From Thinopyrum elongatum (Eukaryota > Streptophyta > Magnoliopsida > Poales > Poaceae): a DNA stretch of 64,000 nucleotides. Below are positions 20,961 through 33,450 of the stretch, piece by piece. Each line of letters opens with the position of its first letter. The first letter of the stretch is position 1. Position numbers and translations under genes: made by a program. The notes beneath the pieces are model-generated. The model saw only the letters and a list, made by a program, of their open reading frames with translations. It was not told where the DNA came from and did not search any database. The stretch lies in assembly GCA_011799875.1 (NCBI GenBank), contig CM022301.1, forward strand, positions 220,106,296 through 220,170,295. Reading direction: 5' to 3'.

Positions 20961-22870
20961 GACGCTGCTGGCCGAAGCCTCATCTGTGTACATACCAATC
21001 TGAAAAAATGGCAGAAACATACATGTAGGACATTCAAAATCAATTCTCAAGATCTAGAAAAAAAAGGCACAAACATATATTTAGGACATTTAAAATCAAT
21101 TCTCAGGATCTGGCTACGAATTATTAGCACGAACGCTAACCCTAGTCGGATTATTATAAAAAATCATTTGTACAGAACACACAATTAATCACTAACCCTA
21201 GACGGATACCATTCAAACAAACTTTAAAAAAAAGAGAACCAGATTGCATGCTCTCTGCAGTATCTAAGTTCAGACAGGTGTGTGCAAAAATTGCCATAGT
21301 TAAGCTTATATCTTCCTGAGGAGAATAAGGCAAGGGGACTTACTTTCCTTCTAAGGCACTTATTTCCTTCACACAATATCTACTCCTGCGGAATTATTGA
21401 ATGTATTACTGGGAACAGTCCATTTTATATATGAACATAATTCTGTTAAGATCCTACCTTCCCCTGGATATTAGTGTATTTGTCAGCATTTTTTCTGTTG
21501 CAACATAGGCTAGCCAACTTATAACTGAAAAAACAATATACAAACCGATAGAGGCAAATTATGTCTAGTTTCTATGAAATTTGATGCATTGCATATGAAA
21601 TTGAAATGTATAAAATATCATCTTCGATTCCTAGAATAATGATGACAAATCAAAAAGGTCTAGCTGAAAACTGCAAACAGTTCAATTAATATGAATTGTA
21701 TAAAGTAGCTCACTAATTAGAGATGTGAGATGGTAACCACGCTGAGGGAGCTAGAGGAGCGAGGCTGACACACTGAGCAGTGTAGATCCAATCGCCGAGA
21801 GTTCCATCCAGCGGTGTGGTGCCCTGTTGCAGCTCATCGAGGGTCTAGTGGTGATTAGGAAGGAGAGTCATTCCGGTTGTCTCGAGCTTAGGAGAAGCAA
21901 GAAAGACTTCGTATCTATTGATCAAGTGATGGTCCAAATTAGTCAATGAGCAGTGACTTGAATATAAACAGACTGACAATACATTATTGAAACTGGAAAG
22001 ATATTTGGCCTCAGATTGGAGCCAAGCAACATATATGTTGTCATGTAAACAATCTTGCTTCAACATCAAGATGCCACTATTTTGTATTGCCAAACAAAAA
22101 AGATGACGAACTTTGCACTGCCACTGCCAGACAAAATACTGAACACCAACAACTAAATAATACTGACAAAAAATCTACCTCTGGGCTAGTTAATAGAAGG
22201 TAGAACTGACAACATCAAGGTAAAATACTATAGTTCTAATAACTCATAATCAACTGCTAAATAACTATAGACACGGACCAGCAGAGCGGCACCGTCAAGC
22301 ATATCAACTACCATACGTCCACATTTGAATTAGAGTTATTAATCGTGTCTGCCTCATTGAAATTCCCCAAGAAAAAAACAAGAAATAAATTTGAGGAGGA
22401 AGCAGACAGGGTGCCTCTCACCTTGGGATTCAAGTTCTTTCTTGGGCTATAGATTAGTCCTGATCCAAAGCTGCAATTGGAAAACAAATAATGTCAGGTC
22501 AAATACAATGTATAGCAAATACAGTTTCTTTGCATGTTCATACACCAATAATACAGATCACATTGCAGTACAAACAAAGGAAAGGGTTACACTTAATTTG
22601 ATATAGAATGTTTTTACAGTCATCCTCTTGCATCATAGGGTACCCTGTTCCGTCGAACTTCCAATTGAAATGTATACACGTCCTCATGAGTAATGAAACA
22701 ACTCCCAGATGCTGCAGTTCTTCCCCACATGCTCCGTGGTGCATTGCGCACCGCCCCAAAGGCATATGGGTCCAGATCAGAAAGTCAGGCATCTAGCGGC
22801 TTGCCCGGCTATGTGAGTTGGGAGGCAACCCATTAGGAGAAACTAAGAGCTAACCTTGCTAGGTGCACGC
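20961..22870. other. Unrecognised AT-rich DNA
   Basis: No domain-bearing frame was recognised on either strand. Minus-strand frames at 22093-21845 and 22792-22538 look slightly gene-like, with several Cys/His in the latter. They match nothing I know and have no splice or promoter support. This may be decayed 5' flank or a neighbouring pseudogene. Confidence 0.4.
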
Positions 22871-23600
22871 GCCTTTAAATCATGGAGATGAAAATGATCA
22901 CGTTAATCACATTTGAGCTAGAAGCACGCACTTGCAACGATGGCCGAGAGACGGATGCCATCCATGCCGGCGGCATGGTCGTCGGTGGTGTGACACCCGA
23001 GAGTCCTCGCGGCATCCAAGGCCAGCCCCAGATATCCATCGTCGTTTCTGCCGCCGCTAGGCACTCGGCCCTCCCACCCGTCCACCTTAGGCCGCTCCGC
23101 TCCCCTCCCAGTGCTTTGCCTCCGAGCGCCCTTCCCCATCTCTCCGGCCAGGCTCCACACCTCTGCACCTCCTTCTCTGGCGACCTCCGCGCCTCCACCT
23201 TGCGCCAGCACCCACGGGAGAACTCGCCCGCACATCCTCCCGAATACCGCAGCACTGGGCTGTCTTCTTCATCTCCGGCAAGCCGACGCCGTCGGGCTTC
23301 CGTCACCTCCACTACGCCTCAAGAATGGAGTCGCCATAGGGGTAGCCATGTGGGCGCTGAGAAGGGAGGAGGTGGGGAGGGCTCCGGGAGATGCGTCGGT
23401 GCGCTGGTAGAGGGAGCCACCGCCGCCGAGATCCAGATCGAGCCGGGTGGCGTTGCCTGTCGTGTGTGTAGTATCTGTATCGGAAAAAGACCGGAGGTGC
23501 GGGGAGAAAGAACTGGAGAAAAAAAATGCGTGGGAGGGGGGTGGTGGTGGGAGGTGAGAAAAAAAACCATACGTAAAAAAAATTAACGAAAAAAACCAGA
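22871..23600. other. GC-rich block with overlapping open frames, coding doubtful
   Basis: High GC content keeps frames open on both strands (plus 22882-23586; minus 23312-22875 and 23281-23087). None shows a known domain or a consistent amino-acid pattern. The block ends in an A/G-rich tract (23515-23640). It may be a decayed first exon of a minus-strand gene or a CpG-rich region upstream of the CCX promoter. Confidence 0.4.
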
Positions 23601-23629
23601 CGAAGGTGGGAGATGGGAAAAAAAACCCG

Positions 23630-23958
23630 GAACGGTACCAACTGCTCCAGAGATTCTTTTTGGAATTTAGACCGTATAAACATACAACGGCCCACCTCGC
23701 ATTTAACCCAATCGTGGGCCGGTCCGCTCGTCCACGCGTGTTGCATTTCCATCTTCTCCGCGGAACGGGACCCACCACCAAGTTCGGCATCGGCCACTCC
23801 GCCTGCCTGGTGGTGGGCTTCGCCCAACGCGTCGGACGTCGGCGCCCGTGCGATCCCACTCACTGTCGCCCATCTCCACCGAAATCCCCCACCTCCCCTC
23901 CTTGCGCCCGCCATTACTTCACACCGCCGCGCGGGCGCATCGGCAGCTAGCGCATGGC
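23630..23958 (+). promoter_or_regulatory. Putative CCX promoter and 5' leader
   Basis: A TATAAA lies at 23675-23680, about 280 bp before the chosen start codon. It is followed by ggccca/tgggcc-type motifs ('acaacggcccacc' about 23685, 'atcgtgggccggt' about 23710), which are common in promoters of constitutively expressed plant genes. The leader is GC-rich. Assignment rests on position and motif only; no transcript start can be read from the sequence. Confidence 0.4.
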
Positions 23959-26900
23959 ATGGCCTCCCTCCCATACACCGCCGCCGCCTGCGCCTCCGTC
24001 AGAGCCGACCCCGCCCCGGGACTCCTCAACTACGCAGCCATCCACTCCTGCCTCCTGCGCGCCGACCGCCGCCTCTCCCTCCCCGTCCTCGCGCTCCTCC
24101 TCCTCCTCCACTTCCGGTTCCTCGCCGTGGCCGCGGGGGCCCACTTCTCCCCTGCCGTCTCCCGCCTCGCGTCCCGTCTCCGCCTCTCCCCGTCCATGGC
24201 CGCCGTTACGCTCCTCGCGCTCGGAAACGGCGCCCCAGATGCGTTCGCTTCCGCCGCCGCGCTACGCGGCGAGGGCGGGCTGCCTCGGGCCGGGCTGGCC
24301 GCCATCCTCTCCGCGGGCGCCTTCGTGTCCGCGTTCGTCGTCGGCGCCGTCTCCCTTATCGCCGCGCCCTTCGCTGTCCCGCCGGCTTCATTCACGCGCG
24401 ACGTCTTCTTATACCTTCTCGCCGCGTCGGCGCTTTTCTACATCTACCTCAGCGCCGAGATATTTCTGTGGCAGGCCGTCGGGCTCGTGCTCTTCTATGT
24501 CTTCTTCGTCGGCTTAGTGTTTTATATGGATTTGGGCGCGGCGGGAAAGGCAATCAGCTCTACCGAGCCGGAGACAGCGAATGGCATGGGCCGCTGGGCG
24601 ATGGACTTGCCAGTCTCAGTGGAGCATCAGAAGCAACGCAAAGCTAGTTTGTGGACGGTGCTCACCAAGGTACTATGGACGAAGCAATAGTTTATTTTTC
24701 TATTGAATATGTCCTGAGTAGACTGGGACATCATTTCAGCAATTCTAGGCAATTGGTCTCTTTGATAGCTGTGTCTTCGACAAGAAAATACTCATTTAAA
24801 CTGTTGAATACTTGGTTTATTTATTTGCAACTGTTGTCAGTGGGGTGAGTTGACTTTATCCTTTTGATGGATTACCTTAAGCGTTTCTTCTGAACTGAGA
24901 TTCTCAAGAAGAAAGAATAGTAAGCACTTAGAAAAGTATTTAATCTGCTAGTTGGCCAGAAAAGTATTCATATTATAGCATGTAGTTCACTTGTAGTTTA
25001 GGATGCTGCATTCTATTTGATTTTTGTAATATTAATAGGGTCAGCAAGTCTAGCACATAATCCCTTGCATGAAAGGTTGCTGAAGTGATAAAAATAAGGA
25101 TGCTCATCACTTACTCATTTTCTTCACTCTTTCCTGCAGTGGCTTAGTTGACACTTGTGTATTTTGGAATGTTGCATTTTACTTATTTTTTTATATATAA
25201 AGGCAGTAAGTCTATCATATCCAGTCCATTACATTTGCAAAGTTGGTGAAGTTACCAAAGTAAGCATGATAATCTACCCACTTTCTTTCACTCTTTCCTG
25301 TAGCTGCTTAGTTATTTACTGCTAAGTTCAAAACATTGCGTTCATTACATAAAGAACATACTCCTAAAACTGTACAAATCCAAGCACCTTACCTAGCCAC
25401 GCACCTGTGGCATGACCAAAGTTAACTTTGCCAATATTGGCTGCAGCTGCAGTGGGCGAACTATTCAAACAATCTGTCCTGGCTGTTTGGACATTTCTGA
25501 TTCATATCTATAGTTGTGAAGGGTAACTGTTGCATGGGCAGATTAGGGTTTTGTTTGGAGCGTAAGCTGGGCACTGTGTTAACGTCTTTTCTGTATCTTT
25601 TCGTTTGAGAAGACTAGATTTTATTTATTTGAATGAAATCATGCACGAGTGAACAAACAGTAAAAGTTAAAGCATATTGGTGAATTATAATCTTCATTTT
25701 TCCACTGCAATGAGAGATACCCGAATTTGTTCTATGACCATTGCCTGGGGTTTTCTTAGCCTAGGTAGCGAAGACTTTTAACTCTTACCAATCGGTTTGC
25801 AACTTAAGATAGCTTTAGCAAGGCTAAATTGTCCTTGCTCAACTGGGCAAAGGGTCTGGTTGCATACAGCATGAACTAATTGGATGGTGAACATATGCCA
25901 TGATGATCGGTTAATATCTAAAGAGGATGATAATGGAACCACAAAGTCTAAAATTAGTATCGATGGAGAACACTCAGATAGGTGGCAACCACTGAGTTAT
26001 TCAGTAATACGAGTTTCAGAAGCTATTGTGGCCTATGCTAGAATATATACCTGTATATCTTCATGGAATACCACACTGACACTGGCTTTGTTGTGCTTGG
26101 TCAGCTGCTAGCAGAAGAACTTGTTTCTTCTTCTGTATTACGTAAGTTCAAGTTAGAACACCATATAACCGAAGGATACATTTTAGCAGTGAAACCTGCT
26201 ATATACATAGGAAAGATGATAAAGTGATCAAATACGAGGGACCATGTGAAAACCTAGTGACGCCTGAATGTTTTGACTTAAAGCTATCAAGTCCTTCTCA
26301 TACAGGCATCACATCCCCGTTAATAATTAAGAACATGCGGTTGATGCCATTTTCACATGGAGTAATGGCTAAAGGTTGCATGTGTGTTGCAGCTTTTCTA
26401 TAATCCAGCTGCACATGTATACTGTTTAGTAACACGATCACTGCTACAAGTGTCAATGTATGGTTCCATTTCCTCATTCTTAACATTTGACGCTGCACAC
26501 AGTTTCAATCAGTTTACAACCTTGTACTTATTTCAATATCTTAAACATTTTATATGCTTAATTGTGGAAAAGCCTTTCATTTGAACTATTTCAGTTCAAA
26601 CTACCGCAAAGTGCGATGCACTTCCATACTTTGCTATGCAATGACATAAATGCAATATAACTCGATGTTTCTGATGTTGTAAAACTCTAGCTAATTTGAC
26701 TTCTAATCTTTAGATGTAAAAAATCATAATATGGCCTAGCACGCGATTAGGAGGAATACTGCACAATTGTTTTGATGGATACTCAGATCTGAACCTTTTA
26801 TGTGAAAGAGAGAAAAATAGATAGCAAGATTATGATGAATCGTGACTTTATATGTACTCATTCTGCAAGGTCACACTATCGTCTATATCCTTGCCATGTC

Positions 26901-28188
26901 TACCAGGATGTTCTTAAGCTTTACCATGCTATGGGAGACATAGAAAACATATTATAGTTTGTGTTATCGTTCCCTGTAAATCAGATACTAGAGCAGATAA
27001 AGATCTTTAACAAAATTTGATATCATTCTTCCATTCTAATTGAGATAGTAACTGAGCGACCTCATGTCTTGTTGGTGATCAATAAGTGTGAGTAATTACG
27101 AAAGCTATGTCAAGTCTTCTCATTTTAGGGCAGTGTTTAACTTTACTCACTGTCAGGCATCAGCTATGTTTTATTCTCATAAGAACATGTTTATTGCTTT
27201 AGTGAAGATATCTTGCCATTTGATCATCTGCAGACTTTCTATGTACAATAGAGCTCATGATTGTACTTGTAACAAGAAATCGTATCTTGTTGTTGCATCT
27301 TTCAAGTACTCATTGTAACGACACTCGGTTTCTGGTTTACTTTGAGATTTGAATGGAAGCATAACTTCCTCTCTTAACCTTGGGTTTTCATGAAACTGAT
27401 GGCTATCTATCTACCTCTGGCAGGTAACAAGAGTTTGGGATTGGCCTGTGACATTTCTTTTGAAGCTCACGATACCGTCAACGCTTCCTTCTGAATGGAA
27501 CAAATTTTATGTCTGTGCGAACATCTGTCTATGCCCTCTCATACTACTATATTCTTTTAGCTCATTCATTCCATTGGATAGCCGAATAGTATTTCTTTTC
27601 CCTCAAATCCGCTTCCCCCTATGGTCTGTTGTGCTTCTGGTTAGCTTTTGTTTGGCTCTATCCCACTTCCGTTTTGAGAAAGAATCACCAGAAACAGAAA
27701 ACATTGCAAGTACCCTCATATCGTTTGTAATGAGCGTCTTCTGGATCTCAACCATGGCCGGAGAGCTCCTGAACTGCCTGGCAGCAATTGGAGTTATTAT
27801 GGATCTCCCTCCAGCTATACTTGGCATGACAGTCTTGGCATGGGGGAATTCTGTTGGTGATCTTGTTGCTGATGTGGCATTGGCCAAGAACGGCCAACCT
27901 ACAATTGCCATTGCTGGCTGTTTTGCTGGCCCAATGTTCAACATGCTTGTTGGATTAGGAACTGCCCTAGTGATGCAGACGGCAGGAGTGTATCCCAAAG
28001 CCTTTGTACTTGAATTCCATGTTGGAATTGTTGTTGCATTTGTGTTTCTTCTTCTGAGCTTGATGGCAACCCTGTTGGTGGTAACCTGGGCCAGATTCCG
28101 GGTACCCAGATTCTGGGGCTACTGCCTAATGGGGCTCTACATATTGTTTACCATAGTGAGTATCGCCATTGCGAGCTCTTCTGGATGA
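23959..28188 (+). CDS. Cation/calcium exchanger (CCX family), two exons, 491 aa
   Basis: CCX proteins are K+-dependent-exchanger-like membrane antiporters that move Ca2+ and other cations against Na+, K+ or H+ across organelle or plasma membranes. Exon 1 is 23959-24669 (237 codons) and exon 2 is 27424-28188 (254 codons plus stop). The phase-0 intron has donor aag|gtac and acceptor ggcag|gta. Residues about 41-60 and several later stretches are membrane-spanning. The first alpha repeat carries the CCX signature GNGAPD at residues 89-94 and the second carries GNSVGD at 378-383, inside 'GNSVGDLVADVALAKNGQP'. A short hydrophilic loop (residues about 192-240) joins the two halves. ATG 23959 was chosen over the in-frame ATG at 23848 because the conserved region starts directly after it; ATG 23954 is out of frame. 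No stop or frameshift is seen. The two-exon layout suggests the Arabidopsis CCX5-like subgroup, but the subgroup is not certain. Confidence 0.93.
24670..27423 (+). other. CCX intron, 2754 bp
   Basis: An AT-rich phase-0 intron with gt at 24670 and ag at 27422-27423, preceded by a 'ctatctacctctggcag' pyrimidine tract. It falls between the two exchanger halves. It contains a decayed tandem duplication (about 24985-25310). No coding domain or transposon was recognised inside; frames such as 27088-27318 are chance. Confidence 0.85.
24985..25310. repeat. Degenerate ~165 bp tandem duplication in the CCX intron
   Basis: Matching landmarks in order are: 'gatgctgcatt'/'aatgttgcatt'; 'cagcaagtctagcacat'/'cagtaagtctatcatat'; 'ggttgctgaagtgat'/'agttggtgaagttac'; and 'cactctttcctgcagtggc'/'cactctttcctgtagctgc'. 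The first copy ends with a cag followed by gtggc, which could act as a cryptic acceptor. Confidence 0.7.
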
Positions 28189-28760
28189 TATATTTTCTAT
28201 ATAAATAGAAGCTCATAGATTGTGTATACGGTAATTGTTTGACATTTCTGTTTTTCCAAAGCAATTGCATTTGAAAGAAGGCCCTTCTTGACTTATTCTA
28301 ACTGTCATGGTATATGTGAGGGAAAATCTGTTCATCAAGTGCTAGGCCATGTAGTATTTACATCAATGAAAGCTCTCATTCCATATTTTTGAATTGCGGA
28401 GATCACAATACTCTGACATCATCTGTCTACTTCCTCTTGGATGAGTTGTCATGACTAGGCAATCTCATCGAACACAGGACAGTTTAGTTTTCCTCACTCC
28501 CCATGTACAAGACACAGGTAAAACAGTTACAACCTCCTGTTTCTTTACTTAAATCGTAGGAAACCTTGCAAACTTCACCTATGACCTCGATCGATCCTGA
28601 ATGACAACCACATCGCTAGTCCGGCAGTCCTTGTCGTCTCAAATGTGTCACCTTGTAAACCATTCCTGGTAATCTACTGTTCTACTTTACTTTGAAAAAT
28701 CTAGAGCATGGGTAGTTCAACTTCCTCTCCAATTTATAATTTATGATTGTGGGCAAGTTT
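28189..28760. other. CCX 3' flank
   Basis: Contains the 3' untranslated region of the exchanger gene. No canonical AATAAA is seen close to the stop; 'atataaatag' at about 28200 is the nearest AT-rich candidate. No other gene is visible. Confidence 0.5.
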
Positions 28761-29780
28761 TGTCGAGCTATTGATTATTTTTTATTTCCTTTTTTTACTA
28801 TTCTTTTTTAAAGTTAGCAGGAGAACTGCCAAGATTCCATTCAGAAGAAGCCGATGGTTGCTCGGTTTATCGAGGGAAACCGGCCGAAAACCTGTACGTA
28901 TAAAAAATGCACCACACCTAGCAAACTAGGACCAAAGCACAATCAGAAATACAAGAACGCCCAACGGCCGATCAACACAGCTCAAACAGAAAAGTACATT
29001 GTCTACAAAAACAGCATCATCGTACATCACCAGCTGTGCTCACGGCCGGCGACTTCGACTTCCCCTCAACTTCACCAAAGAGCACCAGTTTGCCCCATTG
29101 CATTAGACCGCCACAAGCATGTTTGATGACCTTGTCGACGCCGGAGAGAGAAGAAATATCTGATGATAGAGGAGTGAACATGTGCCGCTCTGATCTCGAG
29201 AGGACGACCAACATGACTCGTCTAACGTTGCATGCACGTCAAGTGTGCTTCGACTAGCCAACAATGCCGACCAACATGACTCGTCTAACGTTGCATGCAC
29301 GTCAAGTGTGCTTCGACTAGCCAACAATGCCGACCAGCTTCGGACCCGAACGAACGTGTCTCCGCCACCGCAAACACCACCCCCACCTTGCCACCGCCAG
29401 CTCTAGACCAACCACTTCAACGCAATCCAAGTGCTCCGCCAAGAGGCTAAAACTCCACACAAAAAAAATTGATGATTCCATTGAAGAAACAACGCCAAAG
29501 GCATCGTCCATCATCAATCCGACAAAGTGGATCTTAGTTTTCACCCGAGTAGAGCTCGAGGGTGGTATCGACTTTCTTAGACGTGCAGCAATGGAGAAAT
29601 GGAGCGATAGTCCCGCCACTTTAACGCATACGTCCAGGTCACAAATGGCTGAGAACAGCATACTACTATCATGCAGCTATACAAGGTGTCCAATGTTACC
29701 CAAAAGCAAAGCAACGAAATCTACTCCGCAACTAGTTGGGCGGTACGCTGGGCGGTTTTTTTAAACACAGTACAATCAAA
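28761..29780. other. Unclassified repeat-like region with a 63 bp perfect duplication
   Basis: Text such as 'agaactgccaagattccatt' and 'tcgagggaaaccggccgaaaa' resembles a dispersed Triticeae repeat, but the class is unknown to me. Frames on both strands (plus 29327-29764, minus 29661-29317) lack domains. The perfect tandem duplication is listed separately. Confidence 0.4.
29206..29331. repeat. Perfect 63 bp tandem duplication
   Basis: Copies 29206-29268 and 29269-29331 appear identical. Each begins gaccaacatgactcgtctaa and ends ccaacaatgcc, and a third partial gacca follows. The perfect identity suggests a recent slippage or copying event. Confidence 0.95.
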
Positions 29781-31485
29781 ATCGTTCACATACACTCATC
29801 CGTATGCGTTCATGCATATCTTATCTCTGTAAACACACCTGAGAAACAATCGCGTGTGTTGGCTGTGTTGCGACCTGGTTGTAGGTCGGATATACGCTAG
29901 CGGCTAATGGTGGTCCAGGTTTGTTCGGGGCATTGTTCCGACTTAGGTGTGTTGTATCTCCGGAAGAAATTCCTGCTCGTAGCCGGTGATGACCATACTT
30001 ATAGGTACTATTTTCGTGTTGGAAGCGCCACAAGGAGATTTCGCACCTCTCAGGACCCCCGAATCGCTGGAGGCGATGCTCGGGTCTCTTGGTTGCTAGT
30101 ACGCCACTGGGGATTGTCGCGACACTACTCAATAGTAGGACCAGTTGCAATACTTCCAAGTTAGACTTGTTCTTATGTCAGAAAAATCTGCGAGCATATC
30201 ATTGTATGATTGCATCAAAGCTAAGGGACATCCGAGTATAAAGACTGGAAAAGAGTTTAGTTGAAATACAATTGCATTCCTCAAGCTAAACTCTTGGTTG
30301 AATTGATGTCGCATGAAACTCAACATGGTTTCAGAAATACGACTCTGACATTTATCTGTGCCCTGACTGTGTGAATTGATTGGTAGAGCAGTAGTAGCCG
30401 TTTTAATGGACCTCGAAGGAGAAATGCTCTGCCGAACCTTTTAATTCTCGTCAGCATCAATACTATTAGCACCTAGGAATAATCATGAACCACGATTATT
30501 TAGGACCTGGGATGGAAACTATGGGCACATACAAACGATACCATCCATGCGTAGTTCCTCCCCAAGATGCTTATATCAAATACTCTAGTCCAAGCAGTAG
30601 TACTACAACTTGCAATATTTATATTTGAGAAATGTAAGAAACCATTGGTAGGTGCGAGCTGGTGATTACAGCCACAAGATCCTTTGTTGGCTTTTGCATC
30701 TTGTAATTCCTTGTATTTCCTTTGGTACCAAAAGTCGCCTTCAAGTTCAAGGTGATTGGAAGACAAGAGTTTACTGAGTAATCACCTTAGGTCTGCATCT
30801 TGTCAACTTGCTGCTGCCATTGTGCGCATGTCCTTATTATCAGACAATCAGATAAACTCTGGCAGAAGATTCAGTGCTTGTCATCATCATGACAAGGTAA
30901 GAGCTAAAAACACTTCAGCTAAAACTACTCTGTATTTTTGCTTTCCATATGACTAATAGATAATGTGCCGAAGCAATTCCGTCCTGGCGTTTTTTGATGG
31001 CAACTTTGGTTACCCGAGGATGGCATCTTTAGTTGTGAAGCATGTCAACTTTCTGTTTGATGGCAAGTTTCAATTTTTTTTGGTTTTTTTTTTTCGAATG
31101 ACAATTTTAGTTGTAAAAACCTCAGGACGGTGTTACTTTGTGCCACACGTGTGGCACTTATCATTTGGGTAGATAATTATGTTCACATCATTGCTCTCTA
31201 GTCTGAATGAAAAGAAGGGGTTGTCATCTGGGAAGATAATTATGTTCGCATATTTGCTCTCTAGTCCGAATGAAAAGGGGTTGTGCCAACGTTTAAAACT
31301 TGATCAAATTTGAACGCAACATTTGTCTCTGCCTGAAAAGGACACCAGAGCATTATAATGATTTATGAAAGTAAAGAACTAGGTTTCAAAAAAAAAGTAA
31401 AGAACCAGAGGTATAACTAGAGTCACTAAGTTTTAGACGAAAGACTCATATTGAGTCCAACTTCTTTATTTAGAAAATGTGGTTG
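29781..31485. other. Unrecognised DNA with one 63 bp duplication
   Basis: No gene or transposon was identified. An imperfect direct duplication begins at 'agataattatgttc' 31171 and 31234, and both copies run through 'ttgctctctagtc.gaatgaaaag'. The other short frames have no support. Confidence 0.45.
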
Positions 31486-31930
31486 AAACCCCTGGCCTCT
31501 GCATCAAAAGATGCACACAACCATCTTTATTAAATTATTCAACAAGGATCTGACAAAAACATACATCAAACAAGCTGAAGCCACCACTTGATACGTACAA
31601 ACTCGACAATGAGGGATGCCATCACAACGCCCGCCATCTAGAGCCGGGCCCATCACAGAGCCGCCTGCATGGCATACCGGGAGTACAAATCAGGTCCAAC
31701 AGGTCCGACTTTAAACTAATAAAGCCATAACCGACCCAATGAACAAAGTAACATGTTGAGATTGCCAACTTGAGATTACAGACACATACGAAAACATAAC
31801 AATAATAACATGCCATTGCAAGACACCAGAACCAACTAAAACTAAGTTAAGTGTTAAATCTACCAATGTTCGCTTGATCCCGTCAACATAGCCAAGCCTT
31901 CTATTGCAGGGAGGCTGCGTCAACAAGCTT
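31486..31930 (-). mobile_element. LINE-type 3' end fragment
   Basis: On the minus strand the segment ends with 'ttaataaagatggttgtgtg', then 'gatgcagaggccaggggttt' and an A-rich tail. The same ending (gatgcagaggcc.gggg) occurs at 54650-54690 in the same orientation. This looks like the 3' untranslated end of a dispersed non-LTR retroelement. Coding text is not recognisable in this copy. Confidence 0.5.
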
Positions 31931-33450
31931 CAAGTGGCAAAGAGTTGTCTTCTAGAATGGAATGAAATATAGAAGCTTCAAATGCTAAACCCACCAAAAT
32001 TTTCCAATACAATGGCTTCTCAGTCGCACTGAAATTTGACACTTGTCCCATTCAATAGATCCTTGTGAATGCAAAGAACTTGAAAGGATCGAGATCGGCA
32101 TAGAGGAGGGGAGGGTGAATAGGCCAAGTACAAAATTTACTTTGATTATTAGCAATTTAAGCTTTGTTGATCTAAAGTGAGAGTCTAAATATGCTACGAT
32201 GAGGTAAACAACCTATACGATGTTTAAAAAGTCAAGTGACCAAAGTAAATAACAAGTATCAGACTACAATTAGAGTTAACCAAAGACACATGAAGACGAA
32301 GATGTATACCACTATTCAATCCCTTGAGGGGAGCTAGTCATTGTTGTAGAGGTGGGATTTCCACCAAGGAAATCCCACACCACAAAGGCCCACCTTCTTC
32401 TCCTTGAGATATGACCATAAAGGTGATTTCCAACCACTAGTGGTAGACCTTGAGGTGGCCTCCAATCCTTTACAAACTTTGGGGTAAATCACAACATGAT
32501 TTCTCACCGAGAACTCCTACCGCCTACAAATCCCCAACCTCCAAAAGTAACAAGAACGAAGGGAAAGCTTGGAACTTGCTAAAATCATGAATCCAGATGG
32601 TTAAATGAGATAGGAGAAGTAGATCTATGCTTTGGTGAAATCCTCTCTCAAATACCTCAAAAATCCTAGAATAAATCAGTGATTTAGAGTGGGGGAATGG
32701 TGGGGGGGTTCTTCTCAAGATCTAGTCAAGAGAGCAATGAGGTGGTCAACCACCTGCCGGAGCGGTAGGTGACTTATATAGCGAAGGTTGAAAATGGCAA
32801 TTGCGTTGCAATAAATAAGGTCCCAGACACTCCGAACATTTCGGCCCCGAGACTCCGACTCTCTTGTTACGTGTAGCTCGGAGGAGCAGCATGGGTAGAA
32901 CAAGTTGGTTCCTCGGGACAACGGCCGGAGACTCCGGGCAGGATGCCCGGAGACTCTGGCTCCAACCCTAGGGTACATGGAGAAACACCCAAAAAAAATC
33001 TGAAGACTCCAACTCCGAGCTGAGGGCACCCGGATAACAAGACAGAGTCTCTAGCTAGGTATCACTCCCGAGACATAGCCCATCCAGTAAGAGGTCACCC
33101 TAGAGACTCCTAGGCAAAGTGGCTGGAGCCTGAGGCTACCCAGATGAACTCTCGGAGTCTCTAGTTGGGGGCATCACCCCTGAGCCAGTACAAACAACTG
33201 GTATCAAGAGAGCCCGGAGACTCCGCCCCTGCAAAAACCCTATTTTGCTCCAAATGGCTTAAGAAGTGTTGCTACCTTTTGGGTTTTGGGCTTGGGAGAA
33301 GGAATAGGGTAAGAGTCCACGGCCTGAGCTTATTCCTTGCTTCCCAATAATCTCCTCTTAATAGTGCAAGATCCCTAATACTCAAGAAAATAAAAGAAAG
33401 GCTAAATAAAATAGCCTCCAAGATGAACTTCTTAGCATTTGAATGTTTGA
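31931..33450. mobile_element. Unclassified LTR-retrotransposon fragment with 'ggagactcc' motifs
   Basis: The phrases 'gaggggagggtgaataggcc' (about 32103) and 'tctcaccgagaactcctacc' (about 32502) are typical of dispersed Triticeae retrotransposon non-coding regions. From 32820 to 33230 a loose motif recurs on the pattern cggagactccg or gagactcc, at least seven times with irregular spacing. No coding region or terminal repeats were found, so family and limits are uncertain. Confidence 0.4.

Noticed and set aside
22538..22792. Cys/His-containing minus frame thought to be a zinc-finger gene
   Set aside because: Spacing does not fit a known finger and there is no support on either side.
22882..23586. 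234-codon plus-strand frame before the CCX gene
   Set aside because: Low-complexity Pro/Ser/Arg text from GC-rich DNA, no domain, and equally long frames on the opposite strand.
23312..23974. 220-codon minus-strand frame over the CCX promoter
   Set aside because: It runs through the promoter and a homopurine tract with no recognisable protein pattern.
23613..24647. 344-codon plus-strand frame rich in Arg and Pro
   Set aside because: It is an alternate frame of the GC-rich CCX exon 1; the CCX frame has the domain and the splice sites.
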